64,000 nt of DNA from JAWLGZ01 sp041690635 (GCA_041690635.1 JAWLGZ010000004.1:124001-188000), one strand, 5' to 3'. Positions 19,624-28,718 are shown, counted from the first letter of the stretch. A program made the numbers and translations. The notes: generated by a model from the sequence alone, not told the origin.

Positions 19624-19842
19624 TCAGCGGGCGCGGTAGGTAATACGACCTTTGCTCAGGTCGTACGGCGTGACCTGGACGGTCACCTTGTCGCCGGTGA
19701 GGATGCGGATGTAGTGCTTGCGCATCTTGCCCGAGATGTGGGCGGTCACAATGTGACCGTTCTCGAGCTGTACGCGGAACATGGTGTTGGGCAGGGTCTC
19801 GATGACCGTGCCTTCCATTTCAATGGCATCTTCTTTCGCCAT
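19624..19842 (-). CDS. infA: Translation initiation factor IF-1
   Basis: A 72-residue OB-fold protein, essentially full length, starting MAKEDAIEMEG and ending KGRITYRAR. It binds the ribosomal A site during initiation. The gene faces clpA tail-to-tail and is followed upstream on the same strand by bpt and aat, reproducing the E. coli clpA|infA-aat neighbourhood with bpt included. Confidence 0.98.
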   Translation of the reverse strand: MAKEDAIEMEGTVIETLPNTMFRVQLENGHIVTAHISGKMRKHYIRILTGDKVTVQVTPYDLSKGRITYRAR

Positions 19843-20017
19843 GGACTCTCTTGCTTTTTAGCGTAAGGGCTGTTTATCAGGCGGCGTATATTGCCCTATC
19901 CGGGGTGATTGATCAAAGCCCTATCTCACGGCTCCGTCAAAGTTCACCCGCAGGGGGGCTATTTGGGCCGGAATCACCGACGTCAACCGGTTTATCGGCT
20001 CCCCGGCGCGACTCATC

Positions 20018-20749
20018 TTAGACCATTCGCGCGCTCTCCGTGGCCGGTATCCACCGACCGCCCCGCATAATCTCAAGCGGTCGGAAGCGCCCCTTGTAGG
20101 CCATCTTGGGCGACTCCTTGATCCAGTAGCCGAGATAGAGCCAGTGCAGGCCGTGCCGCCGTGCTGCCTCTATCTGCCACAGCACGGCATAGGTACCGAG
20201 CCCCCGGCGCGCCTCTGCCGGGTCGAAGAAGGTGTAGACGGCCGAGAGACCCTCGGGGAGCAGATCGGTCACGGCCACCGCCACCAACCGATTGCCCGCC
20301 CGAAACTCCACAAACTCCGTCCGGCACCAGCTCGAACCCAGAAACTCCATGAACCGTTCCGGTTCGTCCACATCCATGCCGCCGTCCCGGTGTCGGGTTG
20401 AAAGGTAGCGGCGGTAGAGTTCGTAGTACTCGTCGTGAAACGCCGGCTCGACCGCTCGCACCGAGAGGTCGGCGTTGGCCCGCCAGGCGCGCCTCTGTGC
20501 ACGGTCGGGACTAAATCGCTCGACCGGCACGCGGGCCGGTCGGCACGCATCGCAGGTGCGGCAGCGTGGCCGGTAGACATACTCGCCGCTGCGGCGGAAC
20601 CCGACGTTGATCAGCGCGCCGTACAGCTCCGTGTGCATGGGTGCGTGGGGGTCGGCAAACAGCGTCACCGCCTGCCGCTCTTCGAGGTAGCTGCATTCGT
20701 GCGGCGGGCTTGCGTAGAACACCAGATTGTGTGGTATCGGCGAGGTCAT
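20018..20749 (-). CDS. bpt: Aspartate/glutamate leucyltransferase Bpt
   Basis: Bpt transfers Leu from Leu-tRNA to proteins with N-terminal Asp or Glu, creating substrates for ClpS. The 243 residues match the family: an N-terminal Cys cluster (CRTCDACRP, with an earlier HECSYL), then the GNAT-like C-terminal half with YLGYWIKESPKMAYKGRFRPLE. It was formerly annotated as a putative arginyltransferase (Ate family). It shares the strand with aat upstream and infA downstream, so the N-degron-making enzymes are neighbours of clpS-clpA. Confidence 0.95.
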   Translation of the reverse strand: MTSPIPHNLVFYASPPHECSYLEERQAVTLFADPHAPMHTELYGALINVGFRRSGEYVYRPRCRTCDACRPARVPVERFSPDRAQRRAWRANADLSVRAVEPAFHDEYYELYRRYLSTRHRDGGMDVDEPERFMEFLGSSWCRTEFVEFRAGNRLVAVAVTDLLPEGLSAVYTFFDPAEARRGLGTYAVLWQIEAARRHGLHWLYLGYWIKESPKMAYKGRFRPLEIMRGGRWIPATESARMV

Positions 20750-21021
20750 GAAAAACAGTTAACACAGAGTGCACACGACTGCATGGGCAGATAAAGTGCT
20801 CCTGCATTAGCTGCATTAAATACCTCCCTGCGGGTCATGCAGGAGGTGGTGCAGCGCAGGGAGCGGTTGCCGAGAGATCGCCGAGTTTACTGCCATTGGG
20901 AGGCTCCGTCGCTTTCGCCGACCGCGCGTTTTCCATTCCCCTGTGCGAGCCAGGCCCGGGCACCGCGCAGGGGAGGACGCTCCTGCAGCTATTTCCTCTG
21001 GTCCTCTGTGGCAAATTGCCT
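20750..21021. other. Intergenic region between aat and bpt, no gene seen
   Basis: This 272-bp gap contains a CACAGAGTGCACACG string next to bpt and two inverted GC-rich pieces (CCTGCATTAG... and GTCATGCAGGAGG). I see no coding sequence with a ribosome binding site. It probably holds decayed intergenic repeats and the bpt promoter. Confidence 0.4.
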
Positions 21022-21753
21022 TCAGCCGTGGACCTGGCCTATCTCCAGCGTCCAGGGGGAGCGCGGGGCGGGGAGGTCGCAGAAGCGGTCGAGCAGGCCC
21101 AGAAACCGCTGCCGCGGGATCTCCTCGGCGCCCAGGGTGAACAGATGGCTGGAGGCGACCTGACAGTCGATCAGGGCATATCCCCACGCCTCCAGTTGGC
21201 GGACCAGATGCACGAAAGCGACCTTCGAGGCGTTGCTGACGCGGCAGAACATCGACTCGCCGAAGAACACACGCCCGATCGCCACCCCGTAGATCCCGCC
21301 CACCAACCGACCGTCGAGCCGTGCCTCGGCGGAGTGGGCCAACCCCATTTCGAACAGGGCGCCGTAGGCATCCCGCATCTCCGGGAGCAGCCAGGTGCCG
21401 GGTTGATCCGGACGGGGAGCCGCGCAGCCTGCCATGACCCCTCGGAACGACCGGTCCAGGGTGACCTCGAACCGCTCCTGGCGCAGCGCCTTGCGCAGGC
21501 TGCGGGAGATGTGCAGACGTTCCGGAAAGAGGACCGCGCGCGGGTCCGGCGTCCACCACAAGATCGGCTGTCCTTCGCTGTACCAGGGGAAGATGCCCTG
21601 TCGATAGGCGCCGATCAGCGTCGCGGGTTGCAGATCCCCCCCGACCGCCAGCAGGCCGTTGGGTTCGGAGAGGGCGTACTCGGGGGAGGGGAAACGGATC
21701 GGACCGCTCCGCCGATCCAGCCAGAAAGGTCCGCGACCCGGCCGCATGCTCAT
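21022..21753 (-). CDS. aat: Leucyl/phenylalanyl-tRNA--protein transferase
   Basis: Aat adds Leu or Phe to N-terminal Arg or Lys, making N-degrons for ClpS-ClpAP. The family core GYRQGIFPWYSEGQPILWW is recognisable as AYRQGIFPWYSEG...ILWWTPDPR; FGESMFCRVSNASKVAF is the second conserved block. The start at 21753 overlaps the stop of the upstream acyltransferase by ATGA; a longer in-frame version to 22026 would lie inside that gene and is rejected. The protein has 243 residues, the normal size. Confidence 0.96.
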   Translation of the reverse strand: MSMRPGRGPFWLDRRSGPIRFPSPEYALSEPNGLLAVGGDLQPATLIGAYRQGIFPWYSEGQPILWWTPDPRAVLFPERLHISRSLRKALRQERFEVTLDRSFRGVMAGCAAPRPDQPGTWLLPEMRDAYGALFEMGLAHSAEARLDGRLVGGIYGVAIGRVFFGESMFCRVSNASKVAFVHLVRQLEAWGYALIDCQVASSHLFTLGAEEIPRQRFLGLLDRFCDLPAPRSPWTLEIGQVHG

Positions 21754-22949
21754 CGCTCTCCGACCACGGCCTGCGGCGGCGGTTCGTCCGCAGGCTGTCT
21801 GAACGGCAGGTGTTCGCGCATGGCTGCCACGTGGGCGGCGACCGCACGGCGCTCGCGGGTGACGAAGTCGTCCACCGCCGGCCGAAATCCCGCCTCTTCC
21901 AGATGGTGCGCCGAGCGGGTAATCACCGGCTCGAATCCCCGGCTCACCTTGTGCTCCCCCTGGGCGCCGGGTTCGAAACGGGTCAGGCCGTGGCGGATGC
22001 AGTACTCGATGCCGGTGTAGTAGCACGCCTCGAAGTGGAGACTGTGGCGCTCCGCGACACAGCCCCAGTGCCGGCCGAAGAGCGCATCGTCCGAACGGAA
22101 GCTGAGTGCGCCCGCCACGTAGCGGCCCTGCTCGCGGGCGAGCACCAGTACCACCGAGTCGCCGAGCGCTTTCCCTGTCGATTCGAAAAAGGGCAGTGTC
22201 AGTGTGGGATAGCCGCCGCGGCGATCGAAGGTGTCGGTATAGAACTCATGGAAGAGCCGCCACTGCTCCGGGCTGATCTCCTTCCCGTGCAGCACCTCCA
22301 TCTCGATACCGGCCTCGGTTACCCGTCGCCGTTCCCGCCGCACCTTCTTGCGTTTCTCCGCGGTAAATGTGTCGAGGAGGTCGTCGAAGTCCCGGTAGCC
22401 GCGGTTGAACCAGTGATACTGGCAGTCGTGCCGGATCATCAGCCCGCTGTCGCCGAGGGCGCGGCTCTCCTCCTCGGTGGTGAACAGCCAGTGCAGCGAA
22501 GAGAGCCCCTCGGCGCGGGCCATCTCGCTCACCGCCTCCAGCAGTGTGCGACGCACTACCGCCGCGTCCGCCTCCGGGTGAACCAGGAGGCGCGGACCGG
22601 TCACCGGCGTATAGGGGATACCCGTCACCCCCTTGGGGTAGTAACGTAAACCGGCGCGCCGATACGCCTCGGCCCAGGACCAGTCGAACACCAGTTCGCC
22701 GTAGGAGTTGTACTTGAGATAGAACGGTAGCGCACCGATGAGCCGGTCCCCGGACCATGCCGTGACATGGCGCGGCAGCCAGCCCCAGTGGTCGCCGACA
22801 CAGCCGTGGCGTTCAAGGGCGGCGAGGAACTCGTGACGCAGAAACGGCGTGCCCTGCTCGTCGAGCAGGGCATTCCAGGCCGCAGGTTCCAAGGTGTCGA
22901 GGCTGTCGATCGTCCGGGTGCGCATCGGCGTCGCATTCACGGGCGGCAA
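21750..22949 (-). CDS. FemAB/GNAT-like acyltransferase family protein (DUF482 type)
   Basis: The about 390-residue protein resembles the COG3146/FemAB-like family of predicted N-acyltransferases: PYLRHEFLAALE-like opening (FLRHEFLAALER), YLKYNSYGELVFDWSWA, LPVTGPRLL-like segment (YTPVTGPRLL), LHWLFTT and the C-terminal FEPGAQGEHKVSRGFEP block. Members are found across proteobacteria, but no substrate is established to my knowledge. The start is uncertain: TTG 22949, GTG 22940 and ATG 22925 are in frame. The stop overlaps the aat start (ATGA), so it is probably translated together with aat. Confidence 0.88.
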   Translation of the reverse strand: MPPVNATPMRTRTIDSLDTLEPAAWNALLDEQGTPFLRHEFLAALERHGCVGDHWGWLPRHVTAWSGDRLIGALPFYLKYNSYGELVFDWSWAEAYRRAGLRYYPKGVTGIPYTPVTGPRLLVHPEADAAVVRRTLLEAVSEMARAEGLSSLHWLFTTEEESRALGDSGLMIRHDCQYHWFNRGYRDFDDLLDTFTAEKRKKVRRERRRVTEAGIEMEVLHGKEISPEQWRLFHEFYTDTFDRRGGYPTLTLPFFESTGKALGDSVVLVLAREQGRYVAGALSFRSDDALFGRHWGCVAERHSLHFEACYYTGIEYCIRHGLTRFEPGAQGEHKVSRGFEPVITRSAHHLEEAGFRPAVDDFVTRERRAVAAHVAAMREHLPFRQPADEPPPQAVVGER

Positions 22950-22981
22950 TTCCGCTTCGGGAAGTGTAGCGGGGGGGAGAT

Positions 22982-23074
22982 AACGTGAGACGTGAAGCGC
23001 GTGAAGTGTGAAGCGAGAGAAAGCGAATTGGGGCCGCTTTACGTTTCACGCTCCACGCTCCACGCTTCACGGTT
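22982..23074. repeat. Imperfect inverted repeat (acgtgaagcgtg type)
   Basis: ACGTGAAGCGCGTGAAGTGTGAAGCG at the left and the inverse TTTCACGCTCCACGCTCCACGCTTCACG at the right could fold into a long imperfect hairpin between trxB and the acyltransferase gene. Each arm itself consists of about 9-bp GTGAAGCG-like units. It resembles dispersed intergenic repeats rather than a gene. Confidence 0.5.
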
Positions 23075-23077
23075 TTG

Positions 23078-24040
23078 TCACGGCGCCAGTTCGTGCCCTT
23101 CCAGGAACCGCTCGGCATCGAGCGCCGCCATGCAGCCGGATCCGGCAGAGGTGATCGCCTGGCGATAGTTGTGGTCGGCTACGTCGCCCGCGGCAAAGAC
23201 CCCGGGCACGCTGGTGGCGGTGGCAAACCCCTCGCGTCCGGAACGTACCTTGATGTAGCCATGGTCCATCTCCATCTGCCCTTCGAACAGAGCGGTATTG
23301 GGCTTGTGGCCGATGGCGATGAAAACCCCCATCACATCCAGGTCCTTGGTCGAACCGTCAGCCGTGCTCTTGATGCGCAGTCCGGTCACACCGCTCTGGT
23401 CACCGAGCACCTCGTCCACCTGGTGATTCCACTCGATGGTCACGTTGCCGGTGCGCGCCTTCTCGATCAACTGGTCCGCCAGGATGCGCTCGGAGCGGAA
23501 CTGATCACGTCGGTGGACAACGGTGACGTGAGAGGCAATGTTTGAGAGGTAGAGCGCCTCTTCCACGGCGGAGTTGCCGCCGCCGATCACCGCCACCTTC
23601 TGGTTCTTGTAGAAAAAGCCGTCGCAGGTGGCGCAACCGGAGACACCGCGCCCCTTGAACTCCTCCTCGGAGGGCAGGCCCAGGTACATGGCGGAGGCGC
23701 CGGTGGCGACAATCAGGGCATCGCAGGTGTACTCGCCGCTGTCGCCCACCAGACGGAAGGGGCGCTTGGAGAGGTCGGCGGTGTGAATGTGATCGAAGAG
23801 CATCTCGGTCCCGAAGCGCTCGGCATGGCGGCGCATGCGGTCCATCAGCGCCGGTCCCTGCACACCGTCCACGTCTCCCGGCCAGTTGTCCACTTCGGTG
23901 GTGGTCATCAGCTGTCCGCCCTGCTGCAGCCCGGTGATCAGCACCGGCTCGAGGTTGGCACGGGCGGCGTAGACGGCGGCGGTGTAGCCGGCCGGACCGG
24001 AGCCGAGGATAAGGACGCGGCAGTGCTTGGTTTCACTCAT
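23078..24040 (-). CDS. trxB: Thioredoxin-disulfide reductase
   Basis: TrxB reduces thioredoxin with NADPH through FAD and a redox-active disulfide. The 320-residue protein shows the FAD GxGxxG motif (ILGSGPAGYTAA), redox Cys pair C136 and C139 (SGCATCDGFF), NADPH motif VIGGGNSAVEEA and the C-terminal FAD motif GVFAAGDVAD. The ATG at 24040 gives the canonical N-terminus; an extension to 24220 runs through repeat DNA. It is divergent from ald. Confidence 0.96.
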   Translation of the reverse strand: MSETKHCRVLILGSGPAGYTAAVYAARANLEPVLITGLQQGGQLMTTTEVDNWPGDVDGVQGPALMDRMRRHAERFGTEMLFDHIHTADLSKRPFRLVGDSGEYTCDALIVATGASAMYLGLPSEEEFKGRGVSGCATCDGFFYKNQKVAVIGGGNSAVEEALYLSNIASHVTVVHRRDQFRSERILADQLIEKARTGNVTIEWNHQVDEVLGDQSGVTGLRIKSTADGSTKDLDVMGVFIAIGHKPNTALFEGQMEMDHGYIKVRSGREGFATATSVPGVFAAGDVADHNYRQAITSAGSGCMAALDAERFLEGHELAP

Positions 24041-24140
24041 GGTGATAGACTCCAGAACGATTTTTTTGTCGGCAGGATGCGAAGGCCGGTAATGGTACGC
24101 AACCGTTCCTGCACGGTAAAGGAACCCGCCGGTGAGGGCG

Positions 24141-24205
24141 CCTGCAGGAGCCCACCCCCACCGACGAACAGGTGCCGGAGAGATTCGCCCGGAGAGCCGG
24201 GGTCC
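24141..24205. repeat. Dispersed intergenic repeat, copy 1 (aggagccc...ggccgggg family)
   Basis: CTGCAGGAGCCCACCCCCACCG and, after a variable middle, ATTCGCCCGGAGAGCCGGGG parallel the copy at 39248-39314 and in part the copy at 41634-41670. It lies in the trxB-ald divergent region and is not coding. Confidence 0.55.
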
Positions 24206-24234
24206 ACTCGCAGCCAACAACCATCACAACACCC

Positions 24235-25290
24235 ATGCGTATAGGCATTCCCCGCGAAGTAAAAACCCTGGAGGGCCGCGTTGCCCTGATTCCCGCAGCC
24301 GCCGCCGAGCTGGTGCGCGCCGGGCACGAGCTGTTGGTGGAGCACGATGCCGGACGCCTGAGCGGCTACCCGGACGATCTTTTCGAGGCGATCGGTGCCC
24401 GCGTGGTTCCCGATGCCGACAGCCTGTTCGAGCAGGCCGAACTGGTGGTCAAGGTGAAGGAGCCGCAGCCTGCCGAACTGGAACGCCTGCGTGCAGACCA
24501 TCGCCTGTTCTGTTATCTCCATCTCGCCGCCGCGCCGGAGCTGATGCGCCGCCTGCAGGCCATCGGGTTGACCGCAGTCGGCTTCGAAACGGTGGAGGAG
24601 AACGGACTGCCGCTGTTGGCGCCGATGAGTGACATTGCAGGCCGGGTTGCCGTGCAGGTGGGTACGCAGCTGCTGCATCAGCCCCACGGCGGGCGTGGTC
24701 TTCTGCTGGGCGGCGTGCCGGCCGCCGAACGCGGGCATGTGGTAGTGATTGGCGCCGGGGTGGCCGGCAGCGGTGCCGCCATGGCGGCGGCCGCACTTGG
24801 CGCGCGGGTCACTGTATTCGATCCTGGACGCGACAAGCTGGAGCGCATGCGGGCGCTCGGCGCGAACGTGACCGGGCTGCACCCCTATGCCGAGGCGGTG
24901 GAACAGGCGGTACTCGATGCGGACCTGTTGGTGGGGGCGGTGCTGGTGACCGGCGCCCGGGCGCCGCACGTGGTATCGGCCGATGCGGTGGCACGCATGC
25001 GCGACGGCTCGGTTATCGTCGATATCTCGGTCGACCAGGGGGGCTGCATCGAGACCACCCGGCCGACCACCTGGGCCGACCCGACCTTCCGCCACGAAGG
25101 GGTAATCCATTTCGGCGTGACCAACATGCCCGGCGCCGTTCCGCGCACCGCCTCCCAGGCACTCTCCGCCGCGCTGCTGCCCTATGTCCAGCGAATGGCC
25201 CGGCCGGAGTGGGAGAGTGATCCGGCCTTGGCGAAAGGGGTCAACGTCCGCGCCGGCGAGGTGGTCCACCCGGCGCTCCAGGCAAATTGA
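24235..25290 (+). CDS. ald: Alanine dehydrogenase
   Basis: NAD-dependent alanine dehydrogenase interconverts L-alanine and pyruvate plus ammonia. The 351-residue protein begins MRIGIPREVKTLEGRVALIP, the family signature, and contains the NAD motif VVIGAGVAGSGAA and the SVIVDISVDQGGCIETTRPTT block with catalytic residues. The typical H96-like catalytic His lies in FCYLHLAAAPEL. There is no clear ribosome binding site at the ATG 24235. The gene occupies the position between trxB and ftsK where E. coli has lrp. Confidence 0.94.
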   Translation: MRIGIPREVKTLEGRVALIPAAAAELVRAGHELLVEHDAGRLSGYPDDLFEAIGARVVPDADSLFEQAELVVKVKEPQPAELERLRADHRLFCYLHLAAAPELMRRLQAIGLTAVGFETVEENGLPLLAPMSDIAGRVAVQVGTQLLHQPHGGRGLLLGGVPAAERGHVVVIGAGVAGSGAAMAAAALGARVTVFDPGRDKLERMRALGANVTGLHPYAEAVEQAVLDADLLVGAVLVTGARAPHVVSADAVARMRDGSVIVDISVDQGGCIETTRPTTWADPTFRHEGVIHFGVTNMPGAVPRTASQALSAALLPYVQRMARPEWESDPALAKGVNVRAGEVVHPALQAN

Positions 25291-25436
25291 TCTCGCCAGG
25301 ACGCGGAGAGCGCCAAGATACGAAATCATTCTGGTTGTTTGTTCTCGGCGTACTTCGCGTCTTTGCGAGAGAAGAGTAGCTGTTAAGTGTTAGAATCCAG
25401 CTCCTTACACACATAACTTGCGGAAGCGGTTCAACT
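25291..25436. other. ald-ftsK intergenic region with imperfect inverted repeat
   Basis: TCTCGCCAGGACGCGGAGAGCGCC and the inverse CGCGTCTTTGCGAGAGA form imperfect arms at the left and centre. This is another dispersed tctcgcaaagacgcgaag-type repeat. TTAGAAT near 25391 could be part of the ftsK promoter but has no good -35 partner. Confidence 0.4.
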
Positions 25437-27725
25437 TTGGCACAGGCCACCAGCAAGAAGACGGAGCGGGCCATCGACCTCAGCGGCCTCGGACGCGGGC
25501 TGCGCGAGGCGGCGCTGTATCTGTTCGGTGCGCTGGCGGTCTATCTGGCCATCGCTCTTTTCACCTACCACCCGGCCGATCCCGGTTGGTCCCACAGCGG
25601 GCCGGTGGAGCAGATCAGCAATGGCGGAGGCCGGGTCGGCGCCTGGTTCGCCGATGTCTTCCTCTACCTGTTCGGGCACATGGCCTTTCTCTTCCCGCTC
25701 ATGGTCGCCTATAGCGGCTGGATCCGGTTCCGGGGTCGTAACGGGGAGTTCCCAGCCAAGCATATCCTGGCCCTGCGCGGCCTCGGTTTCCTGCTCACCA
25801 TGGCCTCCGGGGCGGCATTGGCATCGCTCCATTTCGCCAATGGCATGCCGCTGCCGCTCGATGCAGGGGGCGTGTTGGGTGATCTGGTCGGCGGCGGGTT
25901 GGCGGCGGCATTCAACTTCCTTGGCGCCACGCTGTTTCTGCTGGCCCTGTTCCTGACCGGCGTCACCCTGTTTACCGGTCTCTCCTGGCTCGGCCTGATG
26001 GACCGGGTGGGGGCGATTACGCTGAAACTGTTCGCCCGCGTGCAGGGGGTGTTCTTCCGGATCGCCGACCGCATCGCTGCCCGCCGCGCCCGTACCGAGC
26101 GGGAGAAGACGGTCAAGGAGGCGAAGAAGAAGACCGAAAACCGGCCGCCGCCGCGTATTGAACCGGTCATCTCCAAGCCGCCCGAGCCGAGCGAGCGCGA
26201 GCGGAAGGAGAAGCAGGCACAGCTGTTCGAGATGCCGGCCGATTCGGCGCTGCCGCCGCTCTCCCTGCTCGATACCTCGACCGGAGGCGGCAAGGGGGTG
26301 TCGAGAGAGGCACTGGAGGCGGTCGCCCGCCTGGTGGAGATGAAACTCCAGGACTTCGGTGTCGAGGCGCAGGTGGTGGAGGTCAATCCCGGCCCGGTGA
26401 TCACCCGCTTCGAGCTTCAGCCGGCGCCGGGGGTGAAGGTCAACCAGTTCACCAACCTCTCCAAGGACCTGGCCCGCTCCCTGTCAGCGGTCAGCGTACG
26501 GGTGGTGGAGGTGATCCCGGGCAAGACCACCATCGGGCTGGAGGTGCCCAACGAGAGCCGCGAGATGGTGCGCCTGGCCGAATGCATCAAGTCGAAGGCC
26601 TATGAAAGCGCCGGTTCGCCGCTCACCCTCGCCCTCGGCAAGGACATCGGCGGCACGCCGATGGTGGTGGACCTGGCGAAGATGCCGCACCTGCTGGTGG
26701 CCGGCACCACCGGCTCAGGCAAGTCGGTGGCGATCAATGCCATGATCCTGAGCCTGCTCTATAACGCCACTCCGCGCGACGTGCGGATGATCATGGTGGA
26801 CCCGAAGATGCTGGAGCTCTCGGTCTACGACGGCATCCCGCACCTGCTGGCACCGGTGGTCACCGACATGAAGGACGCCGCCAACGCCCTGCGCTGGTGT
26901 GTGGCGGAGATGGAGCGGCGCTACAAGCTGATGGCCAACGTCGGGGTGCGCAACCTGAGCGGTTTCAATCGCAAGATCAGGGACGCCAACGCCGCCAAAC
27001 AGCCGATCCTGGACCCGCTGGTGCCGCCCGGCACGCCGGACCGCAAGACACTGGAGCCGCTGCCCTACATCGTGGTGGTGGTGGACGAGCTTGCCGACAT
27101 GATGATGGTGGTCGGCAAGAAGGTGGAGGAGCTGATCGCCCGCCTGGCACAGAAGGCGCGCGCCGCCGGCATCCACCTGATCCTGGCCACCCAGCGCCCG
27201 TCGGTGGATGTGCTGACCGGGCTCATCAAGGCCAACATCCCGACCCGCATCGCCTTCCAGGTCTCCTCGCGCATCGACTCCCGTACCATCCTTGACCAGA
27301 TGGGCGCCGAGACCCTGCTCGGCCATGGCGATATGCTCTACCTGCCGCCGGGGCAGGGGGTGCCGATGCGGGTGCACGGCGCCTTCGTTGCCGACGCCGA
27401 GGTGCACCGGGTGGTGGAGGACCTCAAGCGGCGCGGGGAACCGGAGTACCTGGACGAGATTCTAAACGGGGTTGCCGATAATGCGGACGCGCTGCTCCCC
27501 GGGGAGAGCGGCGGCGACGATGGTGAGGGGGACCCGCTCTACGACGAGGCGGTACGCATCGTGGCCGAGACCCGCCGCGCCTCCGTCTCCGGTATCCAGC
27601 GGCGGCTCAAGATCGGCTACAACCGCGCCGCACGCATGGTGGAGACGATGGAACAGGCGGGCATCGTCGGCCCGCTACAATCGAATGGCAGTCGGGAGGT
27701 TTTGGTACCTCCGCCGCCTGAATGA
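25437..27725 (+). CDS. ftsK: DNA translocase FtsK
   Basis: FtsK anchors in the septum and pumps DNA to resolve chromosome dimers at dif. Four hydrophobic segments occupy about residues 25-200, followed by a charged linker of only about 70 residues, much shorter than in E. coli. The motor has Walker A GTTGSGKSVAINAM and Walker B YIVVVVDELADMM. The C-terminal gamma winged-helix domain (DPLYDEAVRIVAETRRASVS...) binds KOPS sequences. The total of 762 residues fits the short-linker class. The start is TTG at 25437. It begins the conserved ftsK-lolA-rarA-crcB-serS run. Confidence 0.96.
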   Translation: MAQATSKKTERAIDLSGLGRGLREAALYLFGALAVYLAIALFTYHPADPGWSHSGPVEQISNGGGRVGAWFADVFLYLFGHMAFLFPLMVAYSGWIRFRGRNGEFPAKHILALRGLGFLLTMASGAALASLHFANGMPLPLDAGGVLGDLVGGGLAAAFNFLGATLFLLALFLTGVTLFTGLSWLGLMDRVGAITLKLFARVQGVFFRIADRIAARRARTEREKTVKEAKKKTENRPPPRIEPVISKPPEPSERERKEKQAQLFEMPADSALPPLSLLDTSTGGGKGVSREALEAVARLVEMKLQDFGVEAQVVEVNPGPVITRFELQPAPGVKVNQFTNLSKDLARSLSAVSVRVVEVIPGKTTIGLEVPNESREMVRLAECIKSKAYESAGSPLTLALGKDIGGTPMVVDLAKMPHLLVAGTTGSGKSVAINAMILSLLYNATPRDVRMIMVDPKMLELSVYDGIPHLLAPVVTDMKDAANALRWCVAEMERRYKLMANVGVRNLSGFNRKIRDANAAKQPILDPLVPPGTPDRKTLEPLPYIVVVVDELADMMMVVGKKVEELIARLAQKARAAGIHLILATQRPSVDVLTGLIKANIPTRIAFQVSSRIDSRTILDQMGAETLLGHGDMLYLPPGQGVPMRVHGAFVADAEVHRVVEDLKRRGEPEYLDEILNGVADNADALLPGESGGDDGEGDPLYDEAVRIVAETRRASVSGIQRRLKIGYNRAARMVETMEQAGIVGPLQSNGSREVLVPPPPE

Positions 27726-27728
27726 GTT

Positions 27729-27796
27729 AACAGGCTGTTGAAAAAGGTTTTTCATCCCTTCTCCCTGGGGGAAAGGGCGTTTTTCAACAGCTTGTT
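27729..27796. repeat. 68-bp inverted-repeat element (MITE-like) between ftsK and lolA
   Basis: Left arm 27729-27745 (AACAGGCTGTTGAAAAA) and right arm 27780-27796 (TTTTTCAACAGCTTGTT) are 17-bp inverted copies with one G:U-compatible difference, around a 34-bp centre. It could act as a terminator after ftsK on either strand, or be a non-autonomous mobile element. Confidence 0.65.
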
Positions 27797-27873
27797 ATGA
27801 GTGAAATAGTGAAGAGTGGAGAAGAGGACTCACTGCTAACTTCTCACTCTTGACTACCCACGAGGTTTTATCC

Positions 27874-28503
27874 ATGCAACCAATCTTCCGCATTCTCGCC
27901 GCCGCCCTGGGCCTGACACTCGCCCTCCCGGCCCTGGCCGGCGAGGGCCAGGCGCGCGTGGAGCGCTTCTTCGGTGACCTGAAGAGCATGCGCGCCGAGT
28001 TCATCCAGACGCTGGTGGACCCGCGCGGCGATGTGCTGGAGGAGAGCCGCGGCGTGCTGCTGCTGGAGCGGCCGGGCCGCTTCCGGCTGGAGTACCGCAG
28101 CCCCTACGAACAGCTCTATGTGGCCGATGGCGAACGGCTGTGGATGTTCGACCCTGATCTGGAACAGGTGACGGTGCGCCCGCAGGGCGACGCCCTCGGC
28201 AGCACCCCGGCGCTGCTCCTCTCAGGCACCGAACCGCTGGAGGAGAACTTCAACGTGGAGGAGCTGGGATTCCATGAAGGGTTCCAGTGGCTGGAACTGA
28301 CCCCGCGGGAGCGGGATGCCACCTTCGAACGTATCCGCCTCGCGCTGGAGGAAGACATGGTCCGCGCCATGGAGATGGTGGACAGCTTCGGGCAGATGAC
28401 CCGGCTCTTCTTCGAGACCGTCGAGCGCAATCCGCAGATTGCCGATCGCAACTTCACCTTCACCCCGCCCCCCGGCGTCGATGTCATCGGCGAACAGGAA
28501 TAG
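27874..28503 (+). CDS. lolA: Outer-membrane lipoprotein carrier protein LolA
   Basis: Periplasmic chaperone that carries lipoproteins from LolCDE to LolB. The 209-residue precursor has a signal peptide ending near ALPALAGE. The mature part shows the LolA/B half-barrel sequence: MRAEFIQTLVDPRGDVLEES, GRFRLEYRSPYEQLYVADGERLWMFDP. The ATG at 27874 has CGAGG eight bases upstream; an in-frame start at 27850 would add residues before the signal peptide. The order ftsK-lolA-rarA is conserved in gammaproteobacteria. Confidence 0.96.
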   Translation: MQPIFRILAAALGLTLALPALAGEGQARVERFFGDLKSMRAEFIQTLVDPRGDVLEESRGVLLLERPGRFRLEYRSPYEQLYVADGERLWMFDPDLEQVTVRPQGDALGSTPALLLSGTEPLEENFNVEELGFHEGFQWLELTPRERDATFERIRLALEEDMVRAMEMVDSFGQMTRLFFETVERNPQIADRNFTFTPPPGVDVIGEQE

Positions 28504-28550
28504 CAACGGAGAACACGGAGGGTGAATCCAGCAGGGCGCTTCTATTCCTC

Positions 28551-28718
28551 CTGTGGGAGCGGCGGTCGCTCCCGTCATCCTCGGCTCTGGCTTCCTGCTT
28601 CGCCCTACCTCCTGCATCCATGCAGTCGTGCCTCACGCGACACTTGTACGTCCCTGTACATCGTCCTCGCCGCGATAACGGCCTTGAAAGAATCGCGGCG
28701 GGGACGCCGCTCCTACAG
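28551..28718. repeat. Pair of inverted REP-like elements between lolA and rarA
   Basis: CTGTGGGAGCGGCGGTC (28551-28567) is answered by the inverse GGACGCCGCTCCTACAG (28702-28718). The right copy forms a GCGGCG-GGGA-CGCCGC hairpin after AATC, the pattern of REP sequences in Pseudomonas and relatives. A ctctgcgg-type repeat (28752-28788) follows up to the rarA start. Confidence 0.65.

Noticed and set aside
21754..22026. N-terminal extension of aat
   Set aside because: It lies inside the upstream acyltransferase gene in another frame; the ATGA overlap at 21750-21753 marks the true start.
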